Shown one piece after another: positions 1-9,066 of a stretch of 64,000 nucleotides of DNA. Location of the stretch: positions 522,915 to 586,914 of the forward strand of contig NZ_JACVAI010000005.1 of the NCBI RefSeq assembly GCF_014851765.1. Direction: 5' to 3'. Origin of the DNA: Pseudomonas sp. PDM04. Its GTDB lineage: Bacteria > Pseudomonadota > Gammaproteobacteria > Pseudomonadales > Pseudomonadaceae. Every line of letters begins with the position of its first letter. Within the stretch, counting starts at the first letter, position 1. The translations under genes were made by a program, and so were the position numbers. Under the pieces are notes generated by a model. It had not been told where the DNA came from. It saw only the letters and a list, made by a program, of their open reading frames with translations, and ran no database searches.

Positions 1-1
1 G

Positions 2-124
2 CACGTTTTTCAGGCCGCCGGTGTTCGCAACTTCAACCGGCGCGCTTACGAACGTAAACGTACGGAGATCGAGGCCTATGTCGATAACTTCGGCCAGGAC
101 TTGTTCAAGAAGTTGGTGGGCTGA
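2..124 (+). CDS. C-terminal fragment of a protein paralogous to the next gene
   Basis: The window opens inside a reading frame that ends with TGA at 122-124. The last 40 residues are visible and include the stretch GVRNFNRRAYERKRTEIEAY. This aligns by eye with the C-terminus of the following gene (GVYAFNRAVFQHYRARVHEK), so the two are tandem paralogs separated by only 28 bp and probably co-transcribed. I do not recognise the family, and no function can be assigned from this fragment. Confidence 0.75.
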   Translation, partial: HVFQAAGVRNFNRRAYERKRTEIEAYVDNFGQDLFKKLVG

Positions 125-152
125 CGACACGATTCGGTGTTGAGGTATTGAG

Positions 153-803
153 ATGCCAACGATTACTGATGCGGTGGTGGTGGGCGGTTGTTTAGCGTCA
201 TTTACCCCGCAGGTGAGTGCGCAGGATCGGCAGGATATACAGGATTGCCTGTTATATGCCGAGTTGGCGGCCAATGACAAATACCCGGGGCAAGTCTCGA
301 AAAAAGTCTGGTTCGACTATTATCAGGGGCGACTGATAAAAGCGGGTTTCACCCTCAAGGCTTTTATCGCTCCGGAACCGTTCCGGGTGTCGAGTATTCA
401 GGAACTGCTGACGATGAGCCATACGGTGATCGGTCGCGTCGGTTACGACCGTCTGGGGCAATGTGTTCGTGAGACCTACAGGGCCCTGGCGCTGGACCGG
501 TTCGCCTGGGAGTTTTTCCGTGGCAACGTGGCGCGAGGGGGGCAGGGCATTCTCAAGTGCTCGCCTTGCGAGCGCCTGGCGTCGGGTGAAACGGTGGTCT
601 GTCTATTGAGCGTGCAGTACAGCACCCGGGTGACAGAGCAGGCCCTTTTTCTCTGGAGCGAGTTTCACCACAATCTGGAGATTGTCCCGGGTGGCGGTGT
701 CTACGCCTTCAACCGGGCGGTTTTCCAGCACTACCGTGCACGGGTGCATGAAAAAATCGAGTCGTACTCCGCCAAACGCCTGGTGCACACACTCAGGTTC
801 TGA
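153..803 (+). CDS. Hypothetical protein, second copy of a tandem paralogous pair
   Basis: This is a 216-residue protein of unknown function. No signal peptide or convincing membrane segment is visible; a short hydrophobic N-terminal stretch (AVVVGGCLASF, residues 7-17) is too brief to be sure of. The middle contains aromatic and charged segments (KVWFDYYQGRLIKAGF near residue 50) and a CSPCER Cys pair near residue 135. The C-terminal 40 residues resemble the end of the truncated gene upstream, which suggests gene duplication. A strong bidirectional hairpin terminator follows. The family was not recognised, and a cytoplasmic protein is most likely. Confidence 0.7.
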   Translation: MPTITDAVVVGGCLASFTPQVSAQDRQDIQDCLLYAELAANDKYPGQVSKKVWFDYYQGRLIKAGFTLKAFIAPEPFRVSSIQELLTMSHTVIGRVGYDRLGQCVRETYRALALDRFAWEFFRGNVARGGQGILKCSPCERLASGETVVCLLSVQYSTRVTEQALFLWSEFHHNLEIVPGGGVYAFNRAVFQHYRARVHEKIESYSAKRLVHTLRF

Positions 804-824
804 AGTGTGCTGTGGGTAAAAACG

Positions 825-858
825 AAAAGGCCTTGTTCTTGCGAACAAGGCCTTTTTT
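825..858. terminator. Bidirectional rho-independent terminator
   Basis: A perfect 14-bp stem (825-838 pairing with 843-856) has a 4-nt loop. It is flanked by A-runs on the left and T-runs on the right, so it can end transcription of the plus-strand gene at 803 and of the minus-strand marC-type gene at 883. Confidence 0.9.
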
Positions 859-882
859 ACGGCGGTGTCATTCCGGGGCAGG

Positions 883-1479
883 TCAGGGCACCAGGTAACC
901 CCTGACCCCGGTGAAGATAATCTGCGCCGCCAGGGCACAGACGAACAGCCCCATCAGCCGACTGACAATCTGCAAACCCTGGTCACCGAGAAGGCGTTCG
1001 ATGCGGTTCGACAGATACAGCACCACGCCGACAGTGAAGCTGGCCAGGGCGATGCTGAGAATGGCGGTGAGTTTGTCGTCCCAGTGCGGTTGGCTGACGC
1101 CCATCACCAGCAGCGCACCGATGGTGCCGGGGCCGACGGTCAGGGGGATGGTCAGGGGGACGATGGTGACGTCCTGCTGCACATTATCGGTCTGTACCGC
1201 CGACTTGCCTTGGGCCATGCCCAACGCCGAGATGAACAGCACGCTGCCCGCACCGATACGGAAAGCGTCCACGGTGATGCCGAACACGCTGAAAATGACG
1301 CGACCGAACAGATACAGCAGGACACTGGAGACCAGCGTGGCGATCGCCACTTTCCAGGCGAGCCGGTGCTGCTCCTTGCGGGAATAACCGCGGGTCAGGC
1401 TGATGAAGCAGGACAACACAAAGAACGGGCTATAGAGCACCAGCATCTTCAGGTAAACGCTGAACAACACGTGGAGCAT
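883..1479 (-). CDS. MarC-family integral membrane protein
   Basis: This 198-residue polytopic inner-membrane protein of the MarC (UPF0056) family has about six hydrophobic helices. Family hallmarks are the central VPLTIPLTVGPGTIGALLV segment (about residues 107-125) and the preceding GSVLFISALGMAQG. Length and topology fit the family. MarC proteins were once linked to multiple antibiotic resistance, but that link was withdrawn and their substrate is unknown. The gene lies just downstream of retS on the same strand (62-bp gap) and shares the terminator at 825-858 with the convergent gene, so it may be read through from retS. Confidence 0.88.
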   Translation of the reverse strand: MLHVLFSVYLKMLVLYSPFFVLSCFISLTRGYSRKEQHRLAWKVAIATLVSSVLLYLFGRVIFSVFGITVDAFRIGAGSVLFISALGMAQGKSAVQTDNVQQDVTIVPLTIPLTVGPGTIGALLVMGVSQPHWDDKLTAILSIALASFTVGVVLYLSNRIERLLGDQGLQIVSRLMGLFVCALAAQIIFTGVRGYLVP

Positions 1480-1541
1480 GGGGCAGGCTCACTGGCGAGG
1501 GAAGTCGGGGGAGTCTATCAGGCGTCGCCGAGTCTGTCGGC

Positions 1542-4319
1542 TCAGGACGTTTGCGCGGCCGCGCGGTTCTGCTGTTCGCGCTGGGCGACCCAATGCTCGA
1601 TCAGCTCGCGCAGTTGTGACAGCTCCACCGGCTTGGCCATGTGCCCGTCCATGCCAGCCTGGCGCGCACGCTCCTTGTGTTCGGCGAGGATGTGCGCGGT
1701 CAACGCGACGACCGGGGTACGAACCCGTTGGTTGCTGACTTCCCAGGCGCGCAGTTGCTGGGTGGCGGAGAATCCGTCGAGGATCGGCATCTCGCAATCC
1801 ATCAACACCAGGTCGTAGCGCTGCGCCTTCATCGCCTGCAAGGCTTCCTCGCCATTGCTCGCGGTGTCCGGTTGCAGGTTGAGCTTGCCCAGCATGCCAC
1901 GGATGACCTTGGTCGAAATGCTGTTGTCTTCGGCAACCAGAATGCGGAAATCGCTGGGGACCTTGACCGGCACGGTCGGGCCGCTGGGTGTTTGCGGCGA
2001 AACGGCGAGCCCCTTGTTGCGCTGGTTCAGTTCATCGGCCAGGGTGGTCTTGAGGGTATAGCCGGCCACGGGTTTGGCGAGGATGCGCTTGATCCCGGAG
2101 TTGCGCGCGATGATCTTGCTCGGCGCATTGCTGATGCCGGTGAGCATGACCAGCAGGATGTCGTGGTTGAGGCTCGGGTCTTCCTTGATCTTGGCCGCCA
2201 GTTGCATGCCGGTCATGCCGGGCATGTTCTGGTCCAGCAGCACCACATCGAAGTAGTCGCGCAGGTGCGCCTTGGTGCGCAGCAGCGCCAGGGCTTCCTT
2301 GCCGGATGGCACCGCACTGACGTTCAGGCCCCAGGCACTGCACTGCTGCACCAGCACCTTGCGACAGGTGTCGTTGTCATCCACCACCAGCACCCGTGCC
2401 CCTTGCAGCGGGCCGTCGAGGTCGGAGGTCGGGTGTTCGAGTCGGTCAGGGTCCAGGGGCAGGGTCAGCCACAGGGTGCTGCCCTGGTTGGCGCCACTCT
2501 TGATGCCGAATTCCCCTTGCATCAGGCGAATCAGCTGGCGGGCAATCACCAGTCCGAGGTTGCCGCCCAGACGGGTGGCGGACAGGAAGTTCTTGCTGTG
2601 CAGCTCGGCGTGCATCAACGCGTCGCGCTCTTCGGCGTCCATCGGTTCGCCGCTGTCCTGCACGGCAATGCGCAGGCGTGGACGGGCGCTGCGTTCGTCG
2701 AGAGCGACGACGATCAGGATCTCGCCTTCGTCGGTCTTCTTCAGGGCGTTTTCCAGCAGGCTCAGCAAGGTCTGGCGCAGGCGTGTCGGGTCGCCGCTGA
2801 TGACCCGCGGCACCTGCGGCTGGATGAAGCTGATCAGTTCGACGTTCTGCTGTTCGGCCTTGGCGCGGAAGATGCTCAGGCAATCCTCGATCAGCGCATT
2901 GAGGTCGAACTGCACGTCGTCCAGCTCGATCTGCCCGGATTCGAGCTTGGAGATGTCGAGGATCTCGTTGATCAATGTCAGCAGTTCGTTGCCGGCACTG
3001 TGGATGGTTTGCACGTAGTCGCGCTGCTTGACCGACAGCGGGGTGCCCAGCAATAGCTCGGTCATGCCCAGCACGCCATTCATCGGGGTGCGGATTTCGT
3101 GGCTGATTTTCGCCAGGAATTCAGCCTTGGCATTGATTTCGGCATTGCTGGCGGCGAGATCGCGGCTGATGCTGAAACGGTCTTCGGTGATGCTGCGCTG
3201 ACGCTCGCTCAGGGCGATGCTCATCAGCAGGCCGCTGAGGCAGATGAACGCCAGCAGGGCGGTGATCAGGCCTTGCGGTTCAATCAGCGTCAGCCCCATC
3301 AGGGCCGGAAGAATGATCAGCGTGCCGAGGTTGAACACGACCATGGCGGCCACGAACAGCCGCGCCGGGCGATAGCCTTTTTGCCAGTGCCAGGCGCTGA
3401 CGAACAGCATCGTCAGGCCGGCGAGGGCGACCATGGCGTAGGTGATGATGTTCAGGGGCAGCGTATTGACGAACAACAGCAGCAGGCCGCAGAAACAGAT
3501 GAACAGAATGTCGCCCAGCAGCAGCTTGTTCAGCGGATGGGGGCCGAGCGGGGCGAAGAAACGGTAGGCGAACATCAGACCGCAGGGCGCGGTCAGCAGC
3601 AGGGCGAGGTAAGCGCCCGGTGTCTGCAGGCCGTGCCAGTCCGGCAACCAGGGTCCGGCGAGGTTGAGCAGCAATGCCACGCTGAGCATCAGCAACGCTT
3701 CACAGCCGGCCAGCCACAGGCTGCTGCGCGAGCGGGTATAGGCGTAGCGGATCAGGTTGTGCAGGATCAGCATGCCGATGCAGCCGAACAGCAGGCCGTA
3801 AATCAACGTCTGGTTCTGATTCGCCGCGGTCATGATCGCCGATTGCAGGGTGATGTAGGGCCGCATCTGGTGTTCGGACGCCAGTCGCAGGTAAACATCG
3901 AGGGGTTTGTCACTTTGCGGCAACGGCAACATGAAGTCGCTGTTGGGCAAGGGCCGTTCGGCCTGAGGCTGTTCGGAACCGCTGTTCAGCTGATCGATCA
4001 GCTTGTCGCCGTCGAGCACATACAGGTTGAGGCGTGACAGGTCGGGGGCAAACACCCGCAGCAACTGTTCGTGTTTGCCGGGGGCCAGCCTGAAGCGCAG
4101 CCAGAGCGCGCCGCCGGGTTCGGCTGCGGTGAGGCGTTCGAGTTCGGTGGGGCTGAATTGATTGATATAGCGAGCGGAACGGATGTCGCTCAGTTGCAGG
4201 TCGCCCTGCTCGTCGAACAATACCGCCCACCCACTGCCCTGCGCGGCCTGGGCCGACAGCATGAAGAGCAGCGTCATCAGCGTGACGGTGAAACCTATGG
4301 CAATCCTGAGCCAGCGCAC
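1542..4319 (-). CDS. retS: RetS hybrid sensor histidine kinase
   Basis: This is a 925-residue inner-membrane hybrid sensor. Order: signal peptide (1-25), periplasmic 7TMR-DISMED2 sensor (to about 170), seven-helix 7TMR-DISM block (about 175-380), HisKA with SHEIRTPMNG (about 410), HATPase, and two receiver domains with phospho-acceptor Asp in VVLLDQNMPGM (about 696) and LVLMDCEMPILDG (about 841). In P. aeruginosa RetS binds GacS and blocks Gac/Rsm signalling, favouring motility and acute virulence over biofilm and type VI secretion. The adjacent purD-purH-fis order is the retS locus of P. aeruginosa. The ATP-binding part is degenerate: the G1 box reads DSGEPM instead of DxGxG, consistent with action through protein contact rather than ordinary kinase output. 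Confidence 0.93.
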   Translation of the reverse strand: MRWLRIAIGFTVTLMTLLFMLSAQAAQGSGWAVLFDEQGDLQLSDIRSARYINQFSPTELERLTAAEPGGALWLRFRLAPGKHEQLLRVFAPDLSRLNLYVLDGDKLIDQLNSGSEQPQAERPLPNSDFMLPLPQSDKPLDVYLRLASEHQMRPYITLQSAIMTAANQNQTLIYGLLFGCIGMLILHNLIRYAYTRSRSSLWLAGCEALLMLSVALLLNLAGPWLPDWHGLQTPGAYLALLLTAPCGLMFAYRFFAPLGPHPLNKLLLGDILFICFCGLLLLFVNTLPLNIITYAMVALAGLTMLFVSAWHWQKGYRPARLFVAAMVVFNLGTLIILPALMGLTLIEPQGLITALLAFICLSGLLMSIALSERQRSITEDRFSISRDLAASNAEINAKAEFLAKISHEIRTPMNGVLGMTELLLGTPLSVKQRDYVQTIHSAGNELLTLINEILDISKLESGQIELDDVQFDLNALIEDCLSIFRAKAEQQNVELISFIQPQVPRVISGDPTRLRQTLLSLLENALKKTDEGEILIVVALDERSARPRLRIAVQDSGEPMDAEERDALMHAELHSKNFLSATRLGGNLGLVIARQLIRLMQGEFGIKSGANQGSTLWLTLPLDPDRLEHPTSDLDGPLQGARVLVVDDNDTCRKVLVQQCSAWGLNVSAVPSGKEALALLRTKAHLRDYFDVVLLDQNMPGMTGMQLAAKIKEDPSLNHDILLVMLTGISNAPSKIIARNSGIKRILAKPVAGYTLKTTLADELNQRNKGLAVSPQTPSGPTVPVKVPSDFRILVAEDNSISTKVIRGMLGKLNLQPDTASNGEEALQAMKAQRYDLVLMDCEMPILDGFSATQQLRAWEVSNQRVRTPVVALTAHILAEHKERARQAGMDGHMAKPVELSQLRELIEHWVAQREQQNRAAAQTS

Positions 4320-4418
4320 GGCGAAATCCCTTCGTAGGTTGATGCCAGAGTATAACTATGCGCGGCGCCGGAATAGTCCGGCAAGGGCCTGAAACCCTTG
4401 CCCGACCGAATGAAACGC

Positions 4419-5714
4419 TTATTCCTGATTTTCGCCACGCTCGCGGGCAATGGCGCGGTAGCCAATGTCCTTGCGATAGAAACAGCCTTCCCAGTCAATC
4501 TTCGCTGCCAGCTTGTACGCCTGTTGCTGAGCGGCATCGACGCTGGCGCCCATGGCGGTTGCGCACAGTACCCGGCCACCGGCGGTCACCACTTGACCGT
4601 CCTTCAGCGCGGTGCCGGCGTGGAAGACTTTACCCTCCAGGCCCGCAGCGGCGTCCAGGCCCTTGATGGCTGCGCCTTTAGCGTAGTCGCCAGGATAGCC
4701 GCCTGCCGCCAGCACGATGCCGACGCTCGGACGTGGATCCCATTGCGCTTCGACTTTGTCCAGGGCTTGAGCCAATGCCGCTTCGACCAGCAACACCAGG
4801 CTCGATTGCAGGCGCAGCATGACCGGCTGAGTCTCAGGGTCGCCGAAACGGCAGTTGAATTCGATAACTTTTGGGTTACCAGCCTTGTCGATCATCAGGC
4901 CGGCGTACAGGAAACCGGTGTAGACATTGCCTTCGTCGGCCATGCCGCGCACGGTCGGCCAGATCACCAGGTCCATGACGCGCTGGTGCACTTCGCTGGT
5001 GACCACGGGCGCCGGGGAGTAAGCGCCCATGCCGCCGGTGTTCGGGCCGGTGTCGCCGTCGCCGACGCGTTTGTGGTCTTGGCTGGTGGCCATCGGCAGC
5101 ACGTTCTTGCCGTCGACCATGACGATGAAGCTGGCTTCTTCGCCGTCCAGGAATTCCTCGATGACCACACGCGAACCGGCGTCGCCGAACGCATTGCCGG
5201 CGAGCATGTCGCGCACGGCGTCCTCGGCTTCGGCCAGGGTCATGGCCACGATCACGCCTTTACCGGCGGCCAGGCCATCGGCCTTGATCACGATCGGAGC
5301 ACCCTTTTCACGCAGGTAAGCCAGGGCCGGCTCGATCTCGGTGAAATTCTGGTAGTCAGCGGTCGGGATCTTGTGGCGTGCCAGGAAATCCTTGGTGAAC
5401 GCTTTCGAACCTTCCAGTTGCGCGGCACCGGCCGTCGGGCCGAAGCAATCCAGGCCACGGGAACGGAACAGGTCGACGACGCCGGCGACCAGCGGCACTT
5501 CCGGACCGACGATGGTCAGGGAAACATTTTTCTCGGCGAAATCGGCCAGTTGTTCCAGGGCCAGCACGTCGATGGCGACGTTTTCGCACTTGGCTTCGAT
5601 GGCGGTACCGGCATTGCCCGGGGCCACGAAAACCTTCTGCACGCGCGGATCCTGAGCCACTTTCCAGGCCAGGGCGTGTTCACGGCCACCGCTGCCAATG
5701 ATCAAAACATTCAT
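4419..5714 (-). CDS. purD: Phosphoribosylamine-glycine ligase (GARS)
   Basis: A 431-residue ATP-grasp enzyme catalysing step two of de novo IMP synthesis (phosphoribosylamine + glycine + ATP to GAR). The N-terminus MNVLIIGSGGREHALAWK and the GDGDTGPNTGGMGAYSP loop (about residue 215) are diagnostic of PurD. The frame is open 31 codons further upstream, but that part reads through a REP element, so the ATG at 5714 is chosen. purD follows purH on the same strand across a 150-bp spacer holding an inverted REP pair, which may uncouple expression of the two genes. Confidence 0.96.
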   Translation of the reverse strand: MNVLIIGSGGREHALAWKVAQDPRVQKVFVAPGNAGTAIEAKCENVAIDVLALEQLADFAEKNVSLTIVGPEVPLVAGVVDLFRSRGLDCFGPTAGAAQLEGSKAFTKDFLARHKIPTADYQNFTEIEPALAYLREKGAPIVIKADGLAAGKGVIVAMTLAEAEDAVRDMLAGNAFGDAGSRVVIEEFLDGEEASFIVMVDGKNVLPMATSQDHKRVGDGDTGPNTGGMGAYSPAPVVTSEVHQRVMDLVIWPTVRGMADEGNVYTGFLYAGLMIDKAGNPKVIEFNCRFGDPETQPVMLRLQSSLVLLVEAALAQALDKVEAQWDPRPSVGIVLAAGGYPGDYAKGAAIKGLDAAAGLEGKVFHAGTALKDGQVVTAGGRVLCATAMGASVDAAQQQAYKLAAKIDWEGCFYRKDIGYRAIARERGENQE

Positions 5715-5748
5715 TTCAAAAACCTCGGATGACGCTGAATTCGGAAAC

Positions 5749-5850
5749 CTGTAGGAGCGAGCTTGCTCGCGATGGTGGTTAACGATAACGCTGGGTGTCA
5801 GAAACAACGCGGCGCCGTATCGTTCATCGCGAGCAAGCTCGCTCCTACAG
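5749..5850. repeat. REPIN: two inverted REP sequences
   Basis: Two 26-bp arms (5749-5774 and 5825-5850) are perfect reverse complements with core GGAGCGAGCTTGCTCGCG. They are separated by 50 bp and sit in the purH-purD spacer. Each arm is itself partly palindromic. This is the REP-doublet organisation described in P. fluorescens. Confidence 0.9.
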
Positions 5851-5864
5851 GGAAAACGGTTCTG

Positions 5865-7472
5865 TTAGTGACGGAAGTGGCGCATGCCGGTGAACACCAT
5901 CGCAATGCCGGCTTCGTCGGCGGCAGCAATCACTTCGTTGTCGCGCATCGAGCCGCCTGGCTGGATCACCGCTGTGATACCGACCTTGGCCGCATTGTCC
6001 AGGCCGTCGCGGAACGGGAAGAAGGCATCGGAAGCCATGACCGAGCCGGCCACCTGCAAACCGGCGTGCTCGGCCTTGATCGCGGCGATGCGTGCCGAAT
6101 TCACGCGGCTCATCTGACCTGCGCCGACACCGATGGTCTGACGGTTCTTGGCGTAGACGATGGCGTTGGACTTGACGTACTTGGCCACTTTCCAGGCGAA
6201 GATCAGGTCGTTGATTTCCTGTTCGGTCGGTGCGCGCTTGGTCACCACTTTCAGGTCATCGGCGCTGATCATGCCGATATCGCGGCTCTGCACCAGCAGA
6301 CCGCCGTTGACACGCTTGTAGTCCCAGGCCGCCGCGCGATCCGCCGACCATTCGCCGCAGGCCAGCAGGCGTACGTTGGCTTTGGCGGCGACGATGGCGC
6401 GGGCTTCTTCGCTGACGCTCGGGGCGATGATCACTTCGACGAACTGACGCTCGACGATGGCCTTGGCGGTTTCAGCGTCCAGCTCGCGGTTGAAGGCGAT
6501 GATGCCGCCGAACGCCGATTCGGTGTCGGTGGCGTAGGCCAGGTCGTAGGCCTTGCGGATGCCGCCTTCGGCATCCGGGCTCACCGCGACGCCGCACGGG
6601 TTGGCGTGCTTGACGATCACGCAGGCTGGCTTGACGAAGCTCTTCACGCATTCCAGCGCGGCGTCAGTGTCGGCCACGTTGTTGTACGACAGCTCCTTGC
6701 CCTGCAGCTGGGTGGCGGTGGCGATGCCGACTTCAGCCGGCTTGGCTTCCACGTAGAACGCCGCGCTCTGGTGCGGGTTCTCGCCGTAGCGCATTTCCTG
6801 GGCCTTGACGAACTGGCTGTTGAAGGTGCGCGGGAACTCGCTGCGACCTTCGGTGGAGAGGGTCTCGGCGGCCTGGTTCACGGTACCCATGTAGTTGGCG
6901 ATCATGCCGTCGTAGGCGGCGGTGTGTTCGAACGCCTTGAGCATCAGGTTGAAACGCTGGGCGTAGGTCAGGCCGCCGGCCTTGAGGTTTTCCAGGACGT
7001 TGGCGTAGTCGCTGGCGTTGACCACGATGGCCACGTCCTTGTGGTTCTTGGCGGCGGAACGGACCATGGTCGGGCCGCCGATGTCGATGTTCTCGATGGC
7101 GGTCGGCAGGTCGCAGCCCGGCTTGCTGATGGTGGCTTCGAACGGGTACAGGTTGACCGCCACCAGATCGATCGGCCTGATGCCGTGCTCGTTCATGATG
7201 GCGTCGTCGATACCGCGACGACCGAGGATCCCGCCGTGGATTTTCGGGTGCAGGGTTTTTACCCGACCGTCCATCATCTCTGCGAAACCGGTGTAATCCG
7301 CGACTTCCACTGCGGCAACGCCGTTGTCGCGCAGCAGCTTGAACGTTCCGCCGGTGGAGAGGATCTCGACGCCCAGGGCTTCAAGCTCTTTGGCGAATTC
7401 GAGGATCCCGGTCTTGTCGGAGACGCTGATCAAGGCGCGGCGGATCGGCAGGCGGGTAGTCTGGTCGGTCAT
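5865..7472 (-). CDS. purH: Bifunctional AICAR transformylase / IMP cyclohydrolase
   Basis: A 535-residue cytoplasmic enzyme performing the last two steps of IMP synthesis. The N-terminal MGS-like IMP cyclohydrolase domain begins RRALISVSDKTGILEFAKEL. The C-terminal AICAR transformylase domain holds the KHANPCGVAV motif (about residue 265). The length equals that of P. aeruginosa PurH. The start is taken at MTDQTTRLPIRR; an in-frame ATG four codons upstream is possible. It lies downstream of fis, with a hairpin terminator between them, so purH probably has its own promoter in the 80-bp gap or depends on read-through. Confidence 0.96.
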   Translation of the reverse strand: MTDQTTRLPIRRALISVSDKTGILEFAKELEALGVEILSTGGTFKLLRDNGVAAVEVADYTGFAEMMDGRVKTLHPKIHGGILGRRGIDDAIMNEHGIRPIDLVAVNLYPFEATISKPGCDLPTAIENIDIGGPTMVRSAAKNHKDVAIVVNASDYANVLENLKAGGLTYAQRFNLMLKAFEHTAAYDGMIANYMGTVNQAAETLSTEGRSEFPRTFNSQFVKAQEMRYGENPHQSAAFYVEAKPAEVGIATATQLQGKELSYNNVADTDAALECVKSFVKPACVIVKHANPCGVAVSPDAEGGIRKAYDLAYATDTESAFGGIIAFNRELDAETAKAIVERQFVEVIIAPSVSEEARAIVAAKANVRLLACGEWSADRAAAWDYKRVNGGLLVQSRDIGMISADDLKVVTKRAPTEQEINDLIFAWKVAKYVKSNAIVYAKNRQTIGVGAGQMSRVNSARIAAIKAEHAGLQVAGSVMASDAFFPFRDGLDNAAKVGITAVIQPGGSMRDNEVIAAADEAGIAMVFTGMRHFRH

Positions 7473-7503
7473 TTCAATTTCCATCAAAAGCAAAGGAGTC
7501 AGC

Positions 7504-7540
7504 AAAAAAGGCGACCGTTTTTACGCGGGCGCCTTTCTGG
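7504..7540 (-). terminator. Probable terminator after fis
   Basis: An AAAGGCG/CGCCTTT stem extended by an inner CCG/CGG pairing lies immediately downstream of fis. Read on the minus strand it is followed by a run of six T residues. Confidence 0.65.
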
Positions 7541-7553
7541 TTTGATTGAATGC

Positions 7554-7874
7554 TTACAGCAAATCGTACTGCTTGAGTTTCTTGCGCAGGGTGCCCCGGT
7601 TGAGTCCGAGCAGCTCGCTGGCCTTGGTCTGGTTGCCCTTGACGTAGTTCATCACGCACTCGAGCAGGGGCGCCTCGACTTCGGAAAGCACCAGGTTGTA
7701 CACATCCGTGACGGCAGCGCCCTCAAGGTGGGCGAAATAATTGTGCAGCGCCTTCTCGACATTGCCGCGAAGGGTCTGACCTTCTTCGCTGGGCGTATTG
7801 AGGTGCTGTTTCAAATTCACGTTGTCGCTCACGGGCGTTGTTCCACTCACTAAAGTCTCTGTCATCATCGTCAT
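7554..7874 (-). CDS. fis: DNA-binding protein Fis
   Basis: A 106-residue nucleoid-associated protein that bends DNA and activates rRNA and many growth-phase genes. The C-terminal helix-turn-helix is clear (NQTKASELLGLNRGTLRKKL, residues about 82-101). The chosen ATG at 7874 overlaps the dusB stop codon as ATGA, the classic dusB-fis translational coupling also found in enterics. A start three codons downstream is also possible. No independent promoter is evident, so the two genes form one transcript from upstream of dusB. Confidence 0.95.
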   Translation of the reverse strand: MTMMTETLVSGTTPVSDNVNLKQHLNTPSEEGQTLRGNVEKALHNYFAHLEGAAVTDVYNLVLSEVEAPLLECVMNYVKGNQTKASELLGLNRGTLRKKLKQYDLL

Positions 7875-8881
7875 GCGGCCACCCACTCTCCGTCCCCTGT
7901 CAGGCTCTTATAACGTTCGGCAAAGAAGCTCCGAACGTTGGCGCATTGTGCTTCCGTATCTTCCAAACGATTGAAGTGGGCGCGAAACTCCCTGGCGCCC
8001 GGCAAGGTTGCGAGATACCAGCCCACATGCTTGCGGGCGATCCGCACGCCCATGACGTCTCCATAGAAGACGTGCAGTGCAGCCAGATGCTCTAGCAGAA
8101 TGCGTTCCACTTCGACCAGTTCCAGCGCCGGGAGCTTCTCGCCGGTACGCAGGTAATGGTCGATCTCACGAAAAATCCATGGCCGCCCCTGGGCAGCCCG
8201 TCCTACCAGCAATCCATCGGCACCGGTTGCGTTGAGCACATACCGGGCCTTTTCCGGCGAGTCGATGTCGCCGTTGGCGAAGACGGGCATCGACACCGCC
8301 TGCTTGATCGCGGCGATGGTGTCGTACTCGGCTTCACCGGTGTACAGGTCGGCACGGGTGCGGCCATGGACCGCCAACGCCGTGATGCCTGCCTGCTCGG
8401 CAATCTTCGCTACCGTCACACCGTTCTTGTTGTCCCGGTCCCAGCCGGTACGAATCTTCAGCGTGACCGGCACATCGACTGCGGCCACCACGGCCTGCAG
8501 GATCTCGGTCACCAAAGCCTCATCCTTCAACAGCGCTGAACCGGCGGCCTTGTTGCAGACCTTCTTCGCCGGACAACCCATGTTGATATCAACAATCTGC
8601 GCGCCCAGCTCGACGTTGGCCCGGGCCGCCTCCGCCAGCATCTGTGCATCGCCACCGGCGATCTGCACCGAGCGGGGCTCGGGATCGCCTTCGTGGATCA
8701 TGCGCATGCGCGATTTGCGGGTGTTCCACAAACTCATGTCGCTGGTGACCATTTCCGAGACTACTAGTCCTGCGCCCAGTCGCTTGCACAGCTGACGAAA
8801 GGGTTGGTCGGTGACGCCCGCCATCGGGGCGAGAATCAAGCCGTTTTGCAGTGTGTATGGACCGATGCGTACCGCCGACAT
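7871..8881 (-). CDS. dusB: tRNA-dihydrouridine synthase B
   Basis: A 336-residue FMN-dependent enzyme that reduces specific uridines in the tRNA D-loop. Visible features are the N-terminal flavin-site APMAGVTDQPFRQL (about 16-29), the catalytic-loop motif VDINMGCPAKKVCNKAAGSA with its active Cys (about residue 100), and VFANGDIDSPEKA. It is the first gene of the dusB-fis operon and overlaps fis by four bases. The 185-bp spacer upstream should hold the operon promoter; no box there is good enough to name. Confidence 0.95.
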   Translation of the reverse strand: MSAVRIGPYTLQNGLILAPMAGVTDQPFRQLCKRLGAGLVVSEMVTSDMSLWNTRKSRMRMIHEGDPEPRSVQIAGGDAQMLAEAARANVELGAQIVDINMGCPAKKVCNKAAGSALLKDEALVTEILQAVVAAVDVPVTLKIRTGWDRDNKNGVTVAKIAEQAGITALAVHGRTRADLYTGEAEYDTIAAIKQAVSMPVFANGDIDSPEKARYVLNATGADGLLVGRAAQGRPWIFREIDHYLRTGEKLPALELVEVERILLEHLAALHVFYGDVMGVRIARKHVGWYLATLPGAREFRAHFNRLEDTEAQCANVRSFFAERYKSLTGDGEWVAA

Positions 8882-9066
8882 AGGACTTCCCTGTTGTGGG
8901 GCCGGATCATGAGAGTTCGAAAAAGGGTTGGCATGATACCCGCTCTCGATGACCGGATAAAGGCTGAATTGAACAAAATCTGAACAGTTATTCTGTTATC
9001 GCCAGCAGTTTGGTATGAGCGGTGTCTGTCAGAAATGTGCCGTCAAACCCCGATCGCTGAAGCGTT

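Noticed and set aside
5763..7853. Open frame of about 700 codons antisense to purH and fis
   Set aside because: It mirrors purH (MGS and AICAR transformylase motifs are clear on the other strand), has low-complexity His/Asp/Gly composition and arises from high third-position GC.
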